A stretch of DNA of 64,000 nucleotides from Eretmocerus hayati (GCA_029851415.1 CM056743.1:24156905-24220904), one strand, 5' to 3'. Shown: positions 48,621 to 60,071, numbered from the stretch's first letter. Notes: a model not told the origin generated them from the sequence alone. Made by a program: numbers and translations.

Positions 48621-49250
48621 TACATTATGATTTGCTATAGCTTATTGACTAGTCGATTGAGAAGTATCGTCACCGTAACTCAATTAGTTTCGTCTAGCAA
48701 TACATTTGGTTGACACAACAAAATATACTGCTAATTCAAAAACCTTTCTGGTCACTGTGGCACTTTTAGAGAAAGCAACATGACCATTTTTAGTGTGTCA
48801 TTTATGCGACAAATCGATGAGACTTACGACCCACATTCTTCCTCTTTTTGCGAATGAAAGATGCAGGTCATTACCGGAATGTAGGTGATTTGCGCAAGAC
48901 GATAGCTGAGGTGCTATCATGCTTCAATTTTCGAATGAAAAAGTACTGATTGCAAGTTCGAAGCTTCCTCGAACAGTTTCGGGTATACTCCGAGTGAAAA
49001 ATCGATTGGAGGGTCATAATTGTTCATGGATCCCAATCGGAACATTTACAGAGCTTTTTTTCGTCTTCCCACGAGTTCCCAAGGAAATGACCACAGATAG
49101 CACGGAGACACAAGAAAGTGACCATTGCGCGGTACCGGTACCATATACCACTACACAGTATCGTGCGCTGGATCTGAGAATGACGTCAGTTCTCAACGGA
49201 AAAGAATCAAATTTTCGAAATAATCGATGGAAAAAAGATTACGCACTCTC
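48621..49250. other. No recognisable feature
   Basis: About 630 bp with a 111-codon plus-strand frame (48919-49254) overlapping the MITE boundary; it has no domain I recognise. Confidence 0.35.
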
Positions 49251-49254
49251 TTAA

Positions 49255-49391
49255 CCTTTCCGAGTGAGTCCCCCCTTTGTGGCAACTCCGAAAAGAGTGA
49301 GTTTCACTCTTTCGGAGTGAGAATTCCACTCGGGCCCGAGAGAATCTCACTCTTTCCGAGTTGCCACAAAAGGGGGGTTCACTCGGGAAGG
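49255..49391. mobile_element. piggyBac-type MITE with TTAA duplication
   Basis: Flanked by TTAA on both sides (49251-49254, 49392-49395). Ends are CCTTTCCGAGTGAGTCCCCC and GGGGGTTCACTCGGGAAGG, with arms of about 45 bp containing GTGGCAACTC. TTAA target with CC-starting ends is the piggyBac signature. The centre repeats GAGTG and CACTC blocks. Confidence 0.75.
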
Positions 49392-49491
49392 TTAAGAGAG
49401 CAGCCAGGTATTGGGTTTTGACTTTGGATTCTCAGAAAGAAGGAATTCCATGACCAAATATTGACTTTCGAAGATGTCCACTCTCGGTTGT

Positions 49492-50213
49492 GATATCGAT
49501 CAAGGACTCCAGGGTTACACTCATGATCGATACTCGATGTGGTACTTGTAATCGGAAACTCAATTTGATACTGTAATCCAGATCTGGATGGCGCACTCAT
49601 GATCGAGAACGTAATATGATAGTCATGATCGAGAACTCAATGTGGTACTCATGACCCAGATCTCAATCTGATGGTCATGAATGAGAACTCAATGTGGTAC
49701 TCGTGATTCGGGAGTGAATGGGATACAGTGATCGAGAACGCAATGTGGTACTCGTTATCGAGAACTGAACGTGGTACTCGTGACCGAAAACTCAATGTGG
49801 TAATCGTGATCGAGAACTCAATGAGATAGTCATGATCGAGAACCCAATATGGTACTCGTGATTGGGAACTTCAAGTAGCACACGTGATTAGGAACTCAAT
49901 GTGGCACTCGTGATCCGAAACTGGATGTGATACTTGTAATCGAGAACTCAATGTGGTATTCGTTATCGAGAACTGAACGTGCTTCGTGACCGAAAACTCA
50001 ATGTGGTACTCGTGATTGAGAACTCCAAGTAGCACTCGAGAACTCAATGTGGCACTCATGATCGCGAACTCAATGCAGTACTTGTGATCGAGAACTCAAT
50101 GTGGTGTAAGTGATCGGGAACTGAATGTGATTCTCGTGATTGAAACTTGATGAGGTACTCGTGATTGAGAACTCAAAGTAGCACTCGTGATTGAGGACTC
50201 AATGTCACCCTTA
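49492..50213. repeat. 26 bp minisatellite, first block
   Basis: About 27 tandem copies of a 26 bp unit of the form TGATCGAGAACTCAATGTGG followed by TACTCG, with much variation between copies (GTGGTACTC, GTAGCACTC, GTGATACTT variants). Short frames across it are artefacts. Confidence 0.9.
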
Positions 50214-50215
50214 TG

Positions 50216-50555
50216 ACGTGGTAAGTCTCGGGCTCCTCGCCCGCGCCCTACCCTGCCCCACGACGGTTCATCGGAGAGGGCTCCGCGAGCCACGTATTAC
50301 CAGTGCGCGGTTCGCTGTCCGTCGCAGGTGCACCGTCAGCGTTTCTGACGGCGACTCGTGCCTTCTCCCTAAGGTACTGATTTGCAGTGCGAACCATCGT
50401 CGCGGATGACGAGCCGCACAGCGAGCAAGACGCTCAGACCCACCGAACTACTCACACACTCTCTCTTACCTCACAAATTCTCTCGTATAGATTAAGGTCA
50501 CCAATCAGTTACTACTCGTGTTCTTACTGGAGACTAGAACCCCTCACCCACGTAA
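50216..50555. other. GC-rich block interrupting the minisatellite
   Basis: About 340 bp far richer in GC and CpG than its surroundings. On the minus strand an ATG at 50397 opens a 49-codon frame to 50248 (MVRTANQYLR...) with a purine at -3 and G after the ATG. On the plus strand there are GTAAGT-type and CAG sites. No family is recognised, and whether this is a small exon, a promoter region or inserted DNA cannot be decided. Confidence 0.35.
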
Positions 50556-50826
50556 CACCCTCATGATCGAGATCTTAATGTGGTGGTCATGATCGAGAAC
50601 TCAATATAGTACTCGTGATTGAGAACTTCGAGTGGCACTCGTGATTGAGAACTCAATGTGGCACTCATGATCGAGAACTCAATGCAGTACTTGTGATCGA
50701 GAATTCATTGCAGTAATTGTGATCGAGAACTCAATGTGGTACTCATGATCCGGAACTGAATGTGATACTCGAGATTGAGAACTCGATGTGGTACTCATGA
50801 TCGAGAACTCAAAGTAGCAGTCATTA
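50556..50826. repeat. 26 bp minisatellite, second block
   Basis: About 10 further copies of the same unit as 49492-50213, resuming in phase type and orientation after the GC-rich block. Confidence 0.9.
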
Positions 50827-51844
50827 TACCCCGACAATGATACAATTCCTAAGGGACTACAAGAGAATTCTGAATAGAGTTCTATACAAGTTCCGAGGAC
50901 AGCTCTGAAAGAGTTCCGTTAGAGTGGCGAAATTTTACATCCGGCGGGACCTTAACAGAAGGATATGGGAGTGTGGAAGAATTCATAAAGAACTGGAGAA
51001 AGAGTGTTTTCGGAGCTCTTCTGGAACCCTAATGAATCAGTGAAATGTTAAAGGGCCATCGGTTTTCTTGAGACGAAATTTTCTTTTCCAGGGTGATTGT
51101 ATTAGTGGCATTGAATCAAAAACTTTCGGCGGACTGATGTAATCAATTGTAAGCGTGAAAATACTTCAAATGAATCCCAGTTATAACCACAAAGATTCAC
51201 CTTTTCCTCAACTCGTCTCCAGGAATTCATATAGTTTTTAGGATTATCTCAATGAATTTCAGATTATGATTTTTGATAAAATGTGACAAACTTCATCCTG
51301 ATTCATAATTTTCGATAGAATCGAATCATATAATGAGTATTTGAGGCAATGAAACTCAATTAGTGTATTCCTCCCCAGCATGATAACTAAGATTGTTGGT
51401 CTTGTATGTACAATTTCTCAGAAATGATTTCCAAGAATTGACAGTACCCGACTTGTGCAGGGAGGGAGCGGCGTACGTGCGAGCCGTCTCTCGTACACCT
51501 GTCAATGACAACGAGACCGGGCGATTCGTTGCCTATAACAGATCATGCTTAGGTCGTGATGCGACGACGGAAAGATGTGAAGAAAAGATCGAAACGACGT
51601 TACTGTTGACGTGGAGTGCCGTTGGGTCGCTTAGTTTAACTCGAAGGCCCAGAGGCCGGACGGCTAGATGGAGCAGCCATCAAAGCTCCTAAACGCGCAA
51701 GCTTCCGGGCTTCGCACATACCGCACGGGCTTTCACTGTATTGATCTTCGCGAGCACCGGAGGAGTTGCTCCTTTCCATCGTAAACACTCCAGATGACAC
51801 TCCGTAGCTTCGAGCGACACTTGGTTCCAAGAAGTATATAGTCG
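50827..51844. other. Unassigned; right half GC-rich and possibly transcribed from the minus strand
   Basis: From about 51440 rightward, GC and CpG content rises. A minus-strand frame 51636-51830 (64 codons, Ser/Pro/Ala-rich: MERSNSSGARE...) lies downstream of the putative promoter at 52.2 kb. No recognisable domain and no clear splice donor. Confidence 0.3.
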
Positions 51845-51979
51845 CTATAACCGTGTAGAAGGTTCTGTGTGAGCGGGAGCGGGCACAGGAATACGAACTA
51901 AACGCACTGTTTTGAATTCAAATTGGGCCGCGGCTGCCGATGCACGAAACACAACAAACACAAACACATATTCGTCCAT
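51845..51979 (-). CDS. Small frame downstream of a putative promoter, possible secreted or membrane leader
   Basis: 44 codons beginning MDEYVFVFVVFRASAAAA, which has a short hydrophobic stretch followed by an alanine run that could act as a signal peptide. Context of the ATG is favourable (A at -3, G at +4). It starts about 222 nt downstream of the initiator-like site at 52201. A 12-codon upstream frame precedes it. The peptide is not a family I recognise. It could be a genuine first exon whose donor I cannot place, or chance. Confidence 0.2.
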   Translation of the reverse strand: MDEYVFVFVVFRASAAAAQFEFKTVRLVRIPVPAPAHTEPSTRL

Positions 51980-52198
51980 GCTGGTTTATACTGAGTGGGA
52001 AAGAACTGAATCGAACGCGACCATCGCGAAGACCGGGGCACGACCGTGTACAACTTCCCACAGGCTCGGCGGTGGAGCTGGGTGACGTCGTCTAGGCGGC
52101 GCGGTATCGGATGACCTGGAGGTGTCGGGTCGGAGGGCCGACGGACCTGGTGACGTGACTTTGGCGAGCGAATTGACGTGAACGAACGTCCGGGGTGG

Positions 52199-52236
52199 AC
52201 TGAGCATGTCGAGCTAGGAGAGCTCGGCTTTATATA
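52199..52236 (-). promoter_or_regulatory. Putative TATA plus initiator promoter, minus strand
   Basis: TATATAAAG reads on the minus strand from 52236 to 52228, and the arthropod initiator TCAGT follows at 52203-52199 with its A at 52201. The spacing from the TATAAA to the A is 33 nt, as expected for a start site. Downstream sequence (51440-52200) is GC- and CpG-rich compared with the flanks, which suits a 5' region. It reads in the same direction as the Dpr-type exon at 12 kb, but no link is shown. Confidence 0.35.
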
Positions 52237-52250
52237 GACGTGAGCGCGGG

Positions 52251-52428
52251 AATCCGTGGATCCGTGGACCTGAGGATCAGTGGATCCGCGAATTCTGCCG
52301 GCTTGAGGATCCGCGGATCTGTGGATCCGCCAATCTGAGGATCGGCAGATCTATGGATCCGTAGATCTGAGGGTCGGCGAATATGTGGATCCGTAGATCT
52401 GAGGGTCGGCGAATATGTGGATTTTTTA
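52251..52428. repeat. GGATCCGTGGATCTGAGG minisatellite
   Basis: Tandem imperfect units of GTGGATCCGTAGATCTGAGG followed by GTCGGCGAATAT; the last two units (about 30 bp) are identical. It lies just upstream of the putative promoter. Confidence 0.85.
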
Positions 52429-52633
52429 TGGTTTCCATTGTTAACTCCATTGTACCGTTTTATGATTTTACGATTAGTCTTTTGTCTTTTTGAATTTATG
52501 ATGTTGTTTTTTTGAAATCTTTTTCTCATGCATTCTTTTCGCCTAAGGTTGAATCAAGACGCAAGTTTCATTGAAAATATGAGTGCGCTGCGCACGTCAG
52601 AATAATATTTCCAATATTAATAGATATTTCCAA

Positions 52634-52708
52634 GATTAGCCGAGGGGCGTAGAATCAAGGACACTAATCCGAAGGTCCTGGGCTCGAGAACCACTAATGT
52701 TTTTTTTT
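52634..52708 (+). ncRNA. Degenerate tRNA-like Pol III unit
   Basis: An A-box-like TAGCCGAGGGG (52637-52647) is followed at the right distance by a B-box-like GGGCTCGAGAACC (52680-52692) and then a run of nine T (52700-52708), the Pol III stop signal. The anticodon region (GGAC…GTCC) pairs only four bases around an oversized loop, and no acceptor stem forms. So it is a tRNA relic or SINE head, not a working tRNA. Confidence 0.35.
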
Positions 52709-55671
52709 GTTCTTCAAATGTTTTGTTGATTCATTGCACTCTTTGGAAATATTGATTCATCTTTGAAAATCTCTGAAGATCGGCCTTTTTGTGTACCACC
52801 CACCAAACAACAAAACGCTTCTCCATACCAGCTCGGACTGGAAAATGTCTCCAGCAGAACGCTCGGACTGAGATTACTGTATTCCGAGGTAGAATTCCAC
52901 TCCAAAACGTCTCGAATGGAAGTTTCAGTAGTTCATTTGACAGGAAATTCCTCCCCAAGGAATTAGGAGTATAGAACGATGCCTCAAAATTGATGGGTCA
53001 GCCGGATGAGAGAATGACAAAAACTTATCGCGGTGATTTTGGAGATATTCTCATTCACACACGTTGCAAGCGCTCCAACTAGTGCGCAACGAGAGATTTA
53101 TCTGACAAATTGCTAAGAAATACTCTACAATTAAGTTATAGATTGCTGCTTTGTCCCCTCAGTCTTCAAAGTCCGTAATTCTTCTTTTCGGTCGTTATTT
53201 AGATTACTCAGTTCACTCATTTACCCACTTCCTGGGAGACATGACCATCATCATTTTGTTAATGGTATCACGAGTATAATTTTTGGTCTATACGGAAAAA
53301 AGCGAAACCACATGTGTCAAGGTAAACATTTGATTAAGACATTGACCGTGATTTATTCTCAAACGAATAAGTAAATGAATATGAAACCAAATGCCCGCTC
53401 CGTTCGATTAACATCTATCATTCAAGAATTCACTCATGACATCCCTCTTGTATTTGAATTTTCACATTCAAAAATACTTTCGAGACTATTATCAGATAAG
53501 AATAACATCGGCATCCAAATTAGAATACAGCAAAAAATACCTAACGAATACGTATGCAGCAGAGAGAGCAACAGCTCGAATAAACAGCCTCAGTGGAATA
53601 TGAGTATAGCATAATGGAGCATTCAGCCAGAATGGAAGATATCGTGACCCACATATAACACAATATCTCTCGGAAAACAAGGACTGCAAAACGTGAAACT
53701 GAATATTTCTCTTCCTCTTCCTCCAAGCTCGTGAAATATGAGCAAGTTCAAACCCACATACCTCTTTTGCTTTGTATCAAAAATACAAATACGCAAAAAT
53801 AACATAAGCAAAGAAAATTTCGACTCCACAACAACACTAATGAAACAGGAGTAGAAGAATAAAATTTCCAGGAAACGTGGATACGATAATGAATTAACAG
53901 CCCCCAGGGGGTGTACAGAAAGATCTCACGATTTTTTCAAAGAAAGGACAAGTATTGTATGTACGTTATCAGTAATAAGTAGTCAAATTAGAGCTTCGGG
54001 CGGGTTTGTTTACACAACATTAGTGAATATGCACGCGAAAGTGCGCCTAATCATGCTGAGGAACAATAATATCACTCGGAGTGCTTTGAGTAGATATATA
54101 GGTTATGTTCTACGCGTTGTCAAGGCAACTAATGAGCTGTACTGAAAAACAGCCCGAGTTTTAAATTAGCATCCGTTTCGCAGAAAAATACGAGTCTACG
54201 AAATGATTTTAAAATGTGAAATTTTACTTTGTCACAGAAGCTTGCCATTACGTTACAAGTTTAACAAAGCCAATGTAAATCCGGATCAAGAAGTTCAATG
54301 CAAAATGCATAGAGACAAGTAGCTTTCGAATGTAACCGACGGTTTAGTTGGCTCGTTTATCTAGCATAACATTTCTGATGATATCTAAAATTCCTAGAAA
54401 TTTTGTGTTGGGCAAAGCTAGCTTAAAATTGTGCAACTTTGAATGTAACAGAGGGATGCTTTATTAGACCAGCTTTCTGCATTTATGAAACGACGACATG
54501 TGGCTAAGCTTCAGGCTTTAGAGAGAACAGTTACATAGATGAGATATGCGGTATGGTACTTTTGGATTTGCCTCTTCATTAAACATCCGCGAGAGTATGG
54601 AAATTCTGAGCACAGAGTTGAGATAGAGGGAACAACTTTCTGGTTAAGCTTTGAATGAACCAAGCAAGTGTTATCTAAAGCTTGAATCATTGCGTAGTAA
54701 GCTTTGCTGTGCGATGCTCTTTGTCATTATGTTTTCATGATCCATGGTGCTCTTTTGATGGACGATTGTTGTTCTTGAGATCTTTATTGTGATACATGGA
54801 GTACTCGAATTCACTCAAATTCGTTATTAGGAAGTTCTCGATTCTCAATGGGAAGGAGGATTCAAGTTTTGGATTAGTATTGTACTAGAATACTTTTGGA
54901 CAGAATTTTTGGTCTATTTTTGGAAGTCGCGTTCTTAGATACCCAAGTATCTAGAGCGTACGAACAAGGTTTCTACTTTTGATCACGAATTTCTCTACCT
55001 TCGGATAGGTCATATTTCATGAAAGTCCTGATAAGAGGACGAACTTTCACTGAAACATTCTCAAATTTCAAGTATAAATCACCTTTGGTCATATCATACA
55101 AACTCCGACGACAGCATCACGAGGACATGCTGTGCATGAAGAACTACATTGTATACAATTCAACCGCAAGATGTTCGTTTAGAATTTCTAAATTCATGGC
55201 TAATTAGTAACCGCGAGAAATTCTCAGGGAATTGGAGAGAAGATCCTTCAACGGGTCTTCGCCTGTACGTATTCAATAATGGCGATAGGATTGAAAGTCA
55301 GAATCAGGCTCGGAAACTTTTTGTGGATATTGAGATCGACTCGTTATGAGGTTATTCCGAGATTAACGGATAGAGTTCCCCATTTTTTCCACAATGATGT
55401 TTCCGTAGGCTTCACTCTAAATGATTCCTATTCAAATTCCTTGAATAACACTGTACAACAAAATTTTGGGGTCGGAATGTCATATTGCCCAGATCATGAT
55501 TTCCTCACGTATTTCTTGATGTTGAACCAAAATTTGAGTACCATATTGCTTCAGAACATCAGGATTCATTTTAACCGAGACACACCATTTCTTTTAGCTT
55601 TGAAGGGGACCAAAACCCTGACGTAGTAGCTCAAAGTGGAGTATACAGGATTGTGTTCAGACGGCTATTTT

Positions 55672-55875
55672 GCGTTGCGAAAGTATTTATGGATACCCCG
55701 TGCTAAAGAAAATTTTTTTCCCTGGTAATTTTGAAGCAGTGATGGTTATCGAAAAAACAGGCTAATCTCGTGTTTTGGGTGCCGAAAACACTTATTTGCA
55801 ATAATCTTTACTGTTTCAAAATTACGAGGAAAGGAATTTTCACTTGCGCCGGGTATCCAAATGTACTTTGCCAAC
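55672..55875. repeat. Diverged foldback
   Basis: TATTTATGGATACCCCG…GGTAATTTTGAAGCAGTGA on the left pairs imperfectly with CAGTTTC-like TACTGTTTCAAAATTACGAGG and CGGGTATCCAAATGTACTTTG on the right, about 75 percent. No coding capacity or clear ends. Confidence 0.5.
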
Positions 55876-57090
55876 AATTTGGATTTCCATAAATGCTTGT
55901 TCTATGATTTTGATGGTTCAGAACCCGACTAAAATTGTAGAGTAGATCCCACGAGATAACTCCAAGAAAAAATGAGTGATGCATAAGTAAAAAAGTACAA
56001 CAAAAAATCACTACCATTCCCCAACCTAATGCATATTCAAAAATTCGGCGTTAAAAACGGGCTAATGGGAAGGCACTCTAATCGATTCTAGCCAAAACCA
56101 TACTAGAAATTAATTTGCGTATGCGAAGTGCATCTTTTTCGAGTCTTCATAATTCAGCATCGCGTCATCGATCACTCCGAAAAGAGGGTTAGGCATCACT
56201 GATCCGCTCCTTCAGTATCCTTATTTCTACAGACTTCAGCGAAGAATGACAGTACAGACACTAAGAGAAGAATCTCAAGTACACTTTGTCAAACCTTGAT
56301 AACCTCGTCGTCTCCCCCTAGACCACCTATCAGCTTTCGAGGCACATCTTAAAAGCCAGGCCCTTACGTGAGCGTATTACAATGTGTATATGTGTAGGTG
56401 AGTGTACAGAGTGTGCCCAACCTCTGTACGCGCTCAATATTCCCGCGGAGCGCAAAAAATCTTGAGCCATATATATGAACTTGAGATTTTTCCCCCCTTT
56501 GGAAAGGAACCTGATTTTATCTTGAAAGCCATTGCTTTTCAGTGCCGGAATTTCGTGCGTAATGATAGATTCATGGTAAGTTTGCAATTGAGGAAGAGGA
56601 AATAGAGAGACTGCATGTGAATTAATCTGATTCGAACTTATAGAATTCATCTTTTAATAGTTGTTTCAAGGATAATGAGAGCGACTAGAGTTTCGAGAAT
56701 TATCGTCGAATGGAAGAGATAAATCATGATGTTCTGGATTATTAAAATGAGCAATAGCCTTGGAGATAAAATTCTCTCAACACGGTAATATCCATAATAC
56801 GCGCGATGATATGGATTAGTATGTAATTGTTTCTTCTTCTCAACTAAATTTCTATTAGATCAACGAGATTAGAAGTAACCTTGAATTCCGCAATGATAAA
56901 GCTACAGTAAGTTATTTTATATAACGTTGTCGCGATTCATTCATTCATTATTAATTTTCCTGAATTAATCTCGCATGATTTTTAACTTTTTATAAAAACT
57001 CGCGTAACCCTCTTAGACAATAGCTTACGATTCAACACTCCGCTTTAGAATGAAGTATTTTTTGATATTATGTGCGTAAAATTGTGCCAA

Positions 57091-57391
57091 AATAGTACAT
57101 TTCGATACAAGGGCGTGAAACATTTTATTCGCGTCCGAGTGATGGGTTTCCGGCCCGAGCCGCGGGCGAGGGTCGGAATCATCACGAGCATGCGAATAAT
57201 AGGTTTTACGCCCGTGTATCTGACTATGCTTTCCGATAAACTGTGAGTAAAAGTATAGTTAGATACACGGGCGTAAAACCTATTATTCGCATCCTCGTGA
57301 TGATTCCGACCCTCGCCTGCGGTTCGGGCCGGAAACCCATCACTCGGACGCGAATAAAATGTTTCACGCCCTTGTATCGAAATGTACTATT
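57091..57391. mobile_element. Foldback unit with AATAGTACATTTCGATAC ends
   Basis: About 300 bp palindrome, centre near 57238. Arms read GGGCGTGAAACATTTTATTC… and end at GTGTATC. A third, single arm copy in direct orientation with the left arm lies at 59046-59195 (about 93 percent), so the unit has been copied within the complex. Confidence 0.85.
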
Positions 57392-57565
57392 GCGGGTGAG
57401 TGTGTGGTGCGCAAAGTTGAGCGAATTCTTTTTTACGCACGATTTTCAGTGCAAAGCCCACGGCACCCCCACCAGGGGCTCCGCCCCTGGACCCCGCCCG
57501 CTCCCTTGCTCCCCCCCTCCCCCGACCTTCAGGGTATAGACCGCGGGGAACAACTTTCCGCACCA

Positions 57566-57833
57566 ATATCAAAATAGTACATTAAGCAACAAGGGCGCAA
57601 AGAAATTTTACGCACGAGTTCCCGAAATGAGTGCGTAAAAGTGAACTTTGCGCACAGTTGTAACTTTTGCGCAATGCGCAAAGTATTTTGCGCTGTGCGC
57701 AAAGTACTCTTGCGCACGGTTTACCGTGCGCAAAGTTACAACTGTGCGTAAAAAGTTCACTTTTACGCACGAAAATTTCGGGAACGAGGGCGTAAAATTG
57801 CGCCCGAGTTGCTTACGATTCTTTTTGATATAT
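57566..57833. mobile_element. Foldback unit built of GTGCGTAAA/GTGCGCAAA motifs
   Basis: Palindrome with ends ATATCAAAATAGTACATTAAG and CTTACGATTCTTTTTGATAT, centred near 57690 in a string of GTGCGCAAAGT units. About nine motif copies occur in 270 bp. The AGTACATTAAGCAA terminus is the same as at 4515, although the motif there is GTGCGAGAA. Confidence 0.85.
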
Positions 57834-57879
57834 CTGTGCGGAAAGTTGGTGTTCGGTCCATACCACCGAAGTTGACGGG

Positions 57880-58010
57880 AGGCGCAAAGAGGGGAGGATC
57901 GGGGTCCAGGGGCGGAAGCCCCTGGTGGGGGTGCAGGGGGCGAAGCCCCCGCCGGGGGGTGTGGGGGGCGGAGCCCCCCACTTGAAAAAAAATTCTGAAG
58001 AATGGATCAA
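57880..58010. repeat. GC-rich GGGGCGGAGCCCC hairpin block, second copy
   Basis: Same order of stems as 7201-7290 (GGGGCGGAAGCCCC, GGGGGCGAAGCCCCC, GGGGGGCGGAGCCCCCC), then an A-rich tract and a sequence that matches the one after 7255 (GAAAAAAA..CTGAA..ATGGATCAAAAAA). An inverted, partial copy of its left part lies at 57460-57520. Confidence 0.8.
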
Positions 58011-59045
58011 AAAAAGATATCTTGAACCAGCTCATAACCAAAATACGGTGCTAGAATTCATCTCAAATATTGTAATCTCGTTGCAAAAGAAGTGACTGAA
58101 ATATTCCAACTTCCGTTCAAATTTGAAGTATTGAGGGTGGAAAATCAGTGACGTCATATGATTCATGTCATTCCAAATATCCTGATTTCTGTCAGGACGT
58201 AGAAGTTGACTTGAATACATTGGTACATGAAAAACTGGATTGCATTTAAAAATGTCATTGATGAAACATATACGGGAAACTGAGTAAAATTGTTGTCGAT
58301 ACAGAAACTGCATTAATACACAATATATTTCTACCGATGACCAACATCTCTTATATTCACAATTATTCACTAATATGACTTGCAATTTCTCATTTAATCG
58401 CCGTCTGACCTACGAATCTTCGTATATTCTTGTGATCTTGTAGATGAAGACCCGATGAGGACAGTATCTGTCCTAATGCTCGCTCGAATTCCCTTCACAT
58501 TTGGGGTAAACGGCGAATTTTCGCACTCTTGTTGAATTTCTAACTTGTATAAGACAATAAGTCAGGTATCACAAATCCAAAGAGAATTCGCTCAAGTTGG
58601 GAACAAAAATGTACTCATAGTGTAGATTAGGAGTTGATCAGCCACTCAATCATTCTCAACAGCCGGGTTGCAAGGCTACCGGATGCCCGTCATTCGATTT
58701 TAAACTGCAACCTCTTTCACTTCAACTCCGTGGGAAACGATTCACAAACGGGCCGGAGGGATTAGAAAAATTCCGGAATCATCGTTTGCTGCTCTGTGAT
58801 CAGCCTTTTTTGCCGTAAAAATCGAAATTGGAAAACGGTTGATTAACGTTTTTTTACGCACAGATTCTACTTTGCGCACGATTTCGAGAACTTTGCGCAC
58901 TGTAAAACTGTACGCAAAGTTACTTTTACGCACGGTTTCACTTTTACGCACTAAAATCTGAACGTTAATGGAATCATGACCAACCTTGCGCACCGCACAC
59001 CCGCACCAAAATGGACTTTTACGCACAACTTTACGCACAGTATAT

Positions 59046-59460
59046 CAAAATAGTACATTTTGATACAAGGGCGTAAAACGTTTTATTCGCGTCCGAGTGA
59101 TGGGTTTCCGGCCCGAGCCGCAGGCGAGGGTCGGAATCATCACGAGGATGCGAATAATAGGTTTTACGGCCGTGTATCTAACTATACTTTTCGATAAACT
59201 GTGAGTAAAAGTCGACAAACTGTGCGCAAAGTGCACTTTTACGCACAGTGTATCGAAAAGTATAGTAAGCAACACGGGCGCAACTTTTCCGCTCTCGTTC
59301 CCGAAATTTTCGTGGGTAAAAATGAAACTTTGCGCACACTTCAAAACACTTTGCTCACGTCGCAGAAGTTAAAGCTGTGCGCAAAGTTCACTTTTACGCA
59401 CTCATTTCGGGAACTCGTGCGTAAAAGTCCTTTGCACCCTTGTTACTTGATGTACTATTG
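59046..59460. mobile_element. Right portion of the complex: third arm copy plus foldback
   Basis: 59046-59195 repeats the left arm of 57091-57391 in direct orientation. 59250-59460 is another foldback with ends GTATAGTAAGCAACACGGGCG and TTGCACCCTTGTTACTTGATG…TACTATT, carrying GTGCGCAAAG, TTTTACGCAC and GTGCGTAAAAG. Confidence 0.7.
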
Positions 59461-59644
59461 TCATCCGTACGGCCCGGACAATGTACCCGCAGGACTTTGT
59501 CACGCGATTTTTCTGTACGTATTTGGATGCTGAATGGAAGAGTGATTAATTTACGACTAACTCCGTACACGCCCCGCGCGTACTTTTGTATTCGCGTCAC
59601 GCGCGCGCTGAATTACATCTCAACTTTAACGAATACTATACTAA

Positions 59645-59973
59645 CAAGGGGAGGTTCAACCTTGCGGAACGCGGATCTTGATGAAACTTCGGGAATCATC
59701 TTGTTTTGGTGAGAAATGAAGATATCTCCAAGGATTTAATCCCATGGGCCTCCTATTTTCAAATACAGCTATGGAGATTAGCATTGCCAGTATAGGCCCA
59801 TGTTAAAGTAACACATACATAGATATACTAACAATGCTAATCTCTGTAGCTGTATCTCAGGATAGGAGGCCCATGGGATCAAACCATTTGAGATACCTTC
59901 ATTTTTCACCAAAACAAGATGATTCCCAGAGTTTCATCAAGATCCGTGTTCCGCAAGGTTGGACCTCTCTTTG
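59645..59973. mobile_element. CAAGG-family foldback, subfamily B
   Basis: 329 bp, same length as the member at 10176-10504 and about 85 percent identical. TAA flanks both ends (59642-59644, 59974-59976). Ends are CAAGGGGAGGTTCAACC and GGTTGGACCTCTCTTTG. The asymmetric loop core is present in the opposite orientation (GCATTGCCAGTATAGGCCCA…). Confidence 0.9.
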
Positions 59974-60071
59974 TAAGTTCACGAGCCTTCACGTTCACTT
60001 GATCACACGTAACGACACACGTAAAATCATACACAAACATCGTACATGAAAATATCACAAATTCAATAGTA

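Larger units (their letters stand above)
52429..57060. other. 4.6 kb with little recognisable content
   Basis: No gene supported; frames up to 115 codons (55279-55626) lack domains. Contains the tRNA-like unit (52634-52708) and a diverged foldback (55672-55875), listed separately. Confidence 0.4.
57061..59460. mobile_element. 2.4 kb complex of the GTGCGNRAA motif family
   Basis: About 25 copies, in both orientations, of GTGCGTAAA or GTGCGCAAA are packed into three clusters (57061-57780, 58850-59040, 59215-59430). The complex contains three foldback units with TAGTACATT-type ends, a GC-rich hairpin block (57880-57985) and its mirror (57460-57580), and about 0.7 kb of unique DNA (58030-58760). 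GTGCGCAAAGTT translates as Val-Arg-Lys-Val, which creates spurious VRKV-rich frames. No transposase frame is visible. Confidence 0.6.

Noticed and set aside
49492..50826. CRISPR-like array
   Set aside because: Units are contiguous variable 26 bp tandem repeats without spacers, in a eukaryotic context.
58742..59533. VRKV-rich frames that look like a repeat protein
   Set aside because: GTGCGCAAAGTT motif copies translate as Val-Arg-Lys-Val; the DNA motif occurs in both orientations and all frames, so it is not a protein repeat.
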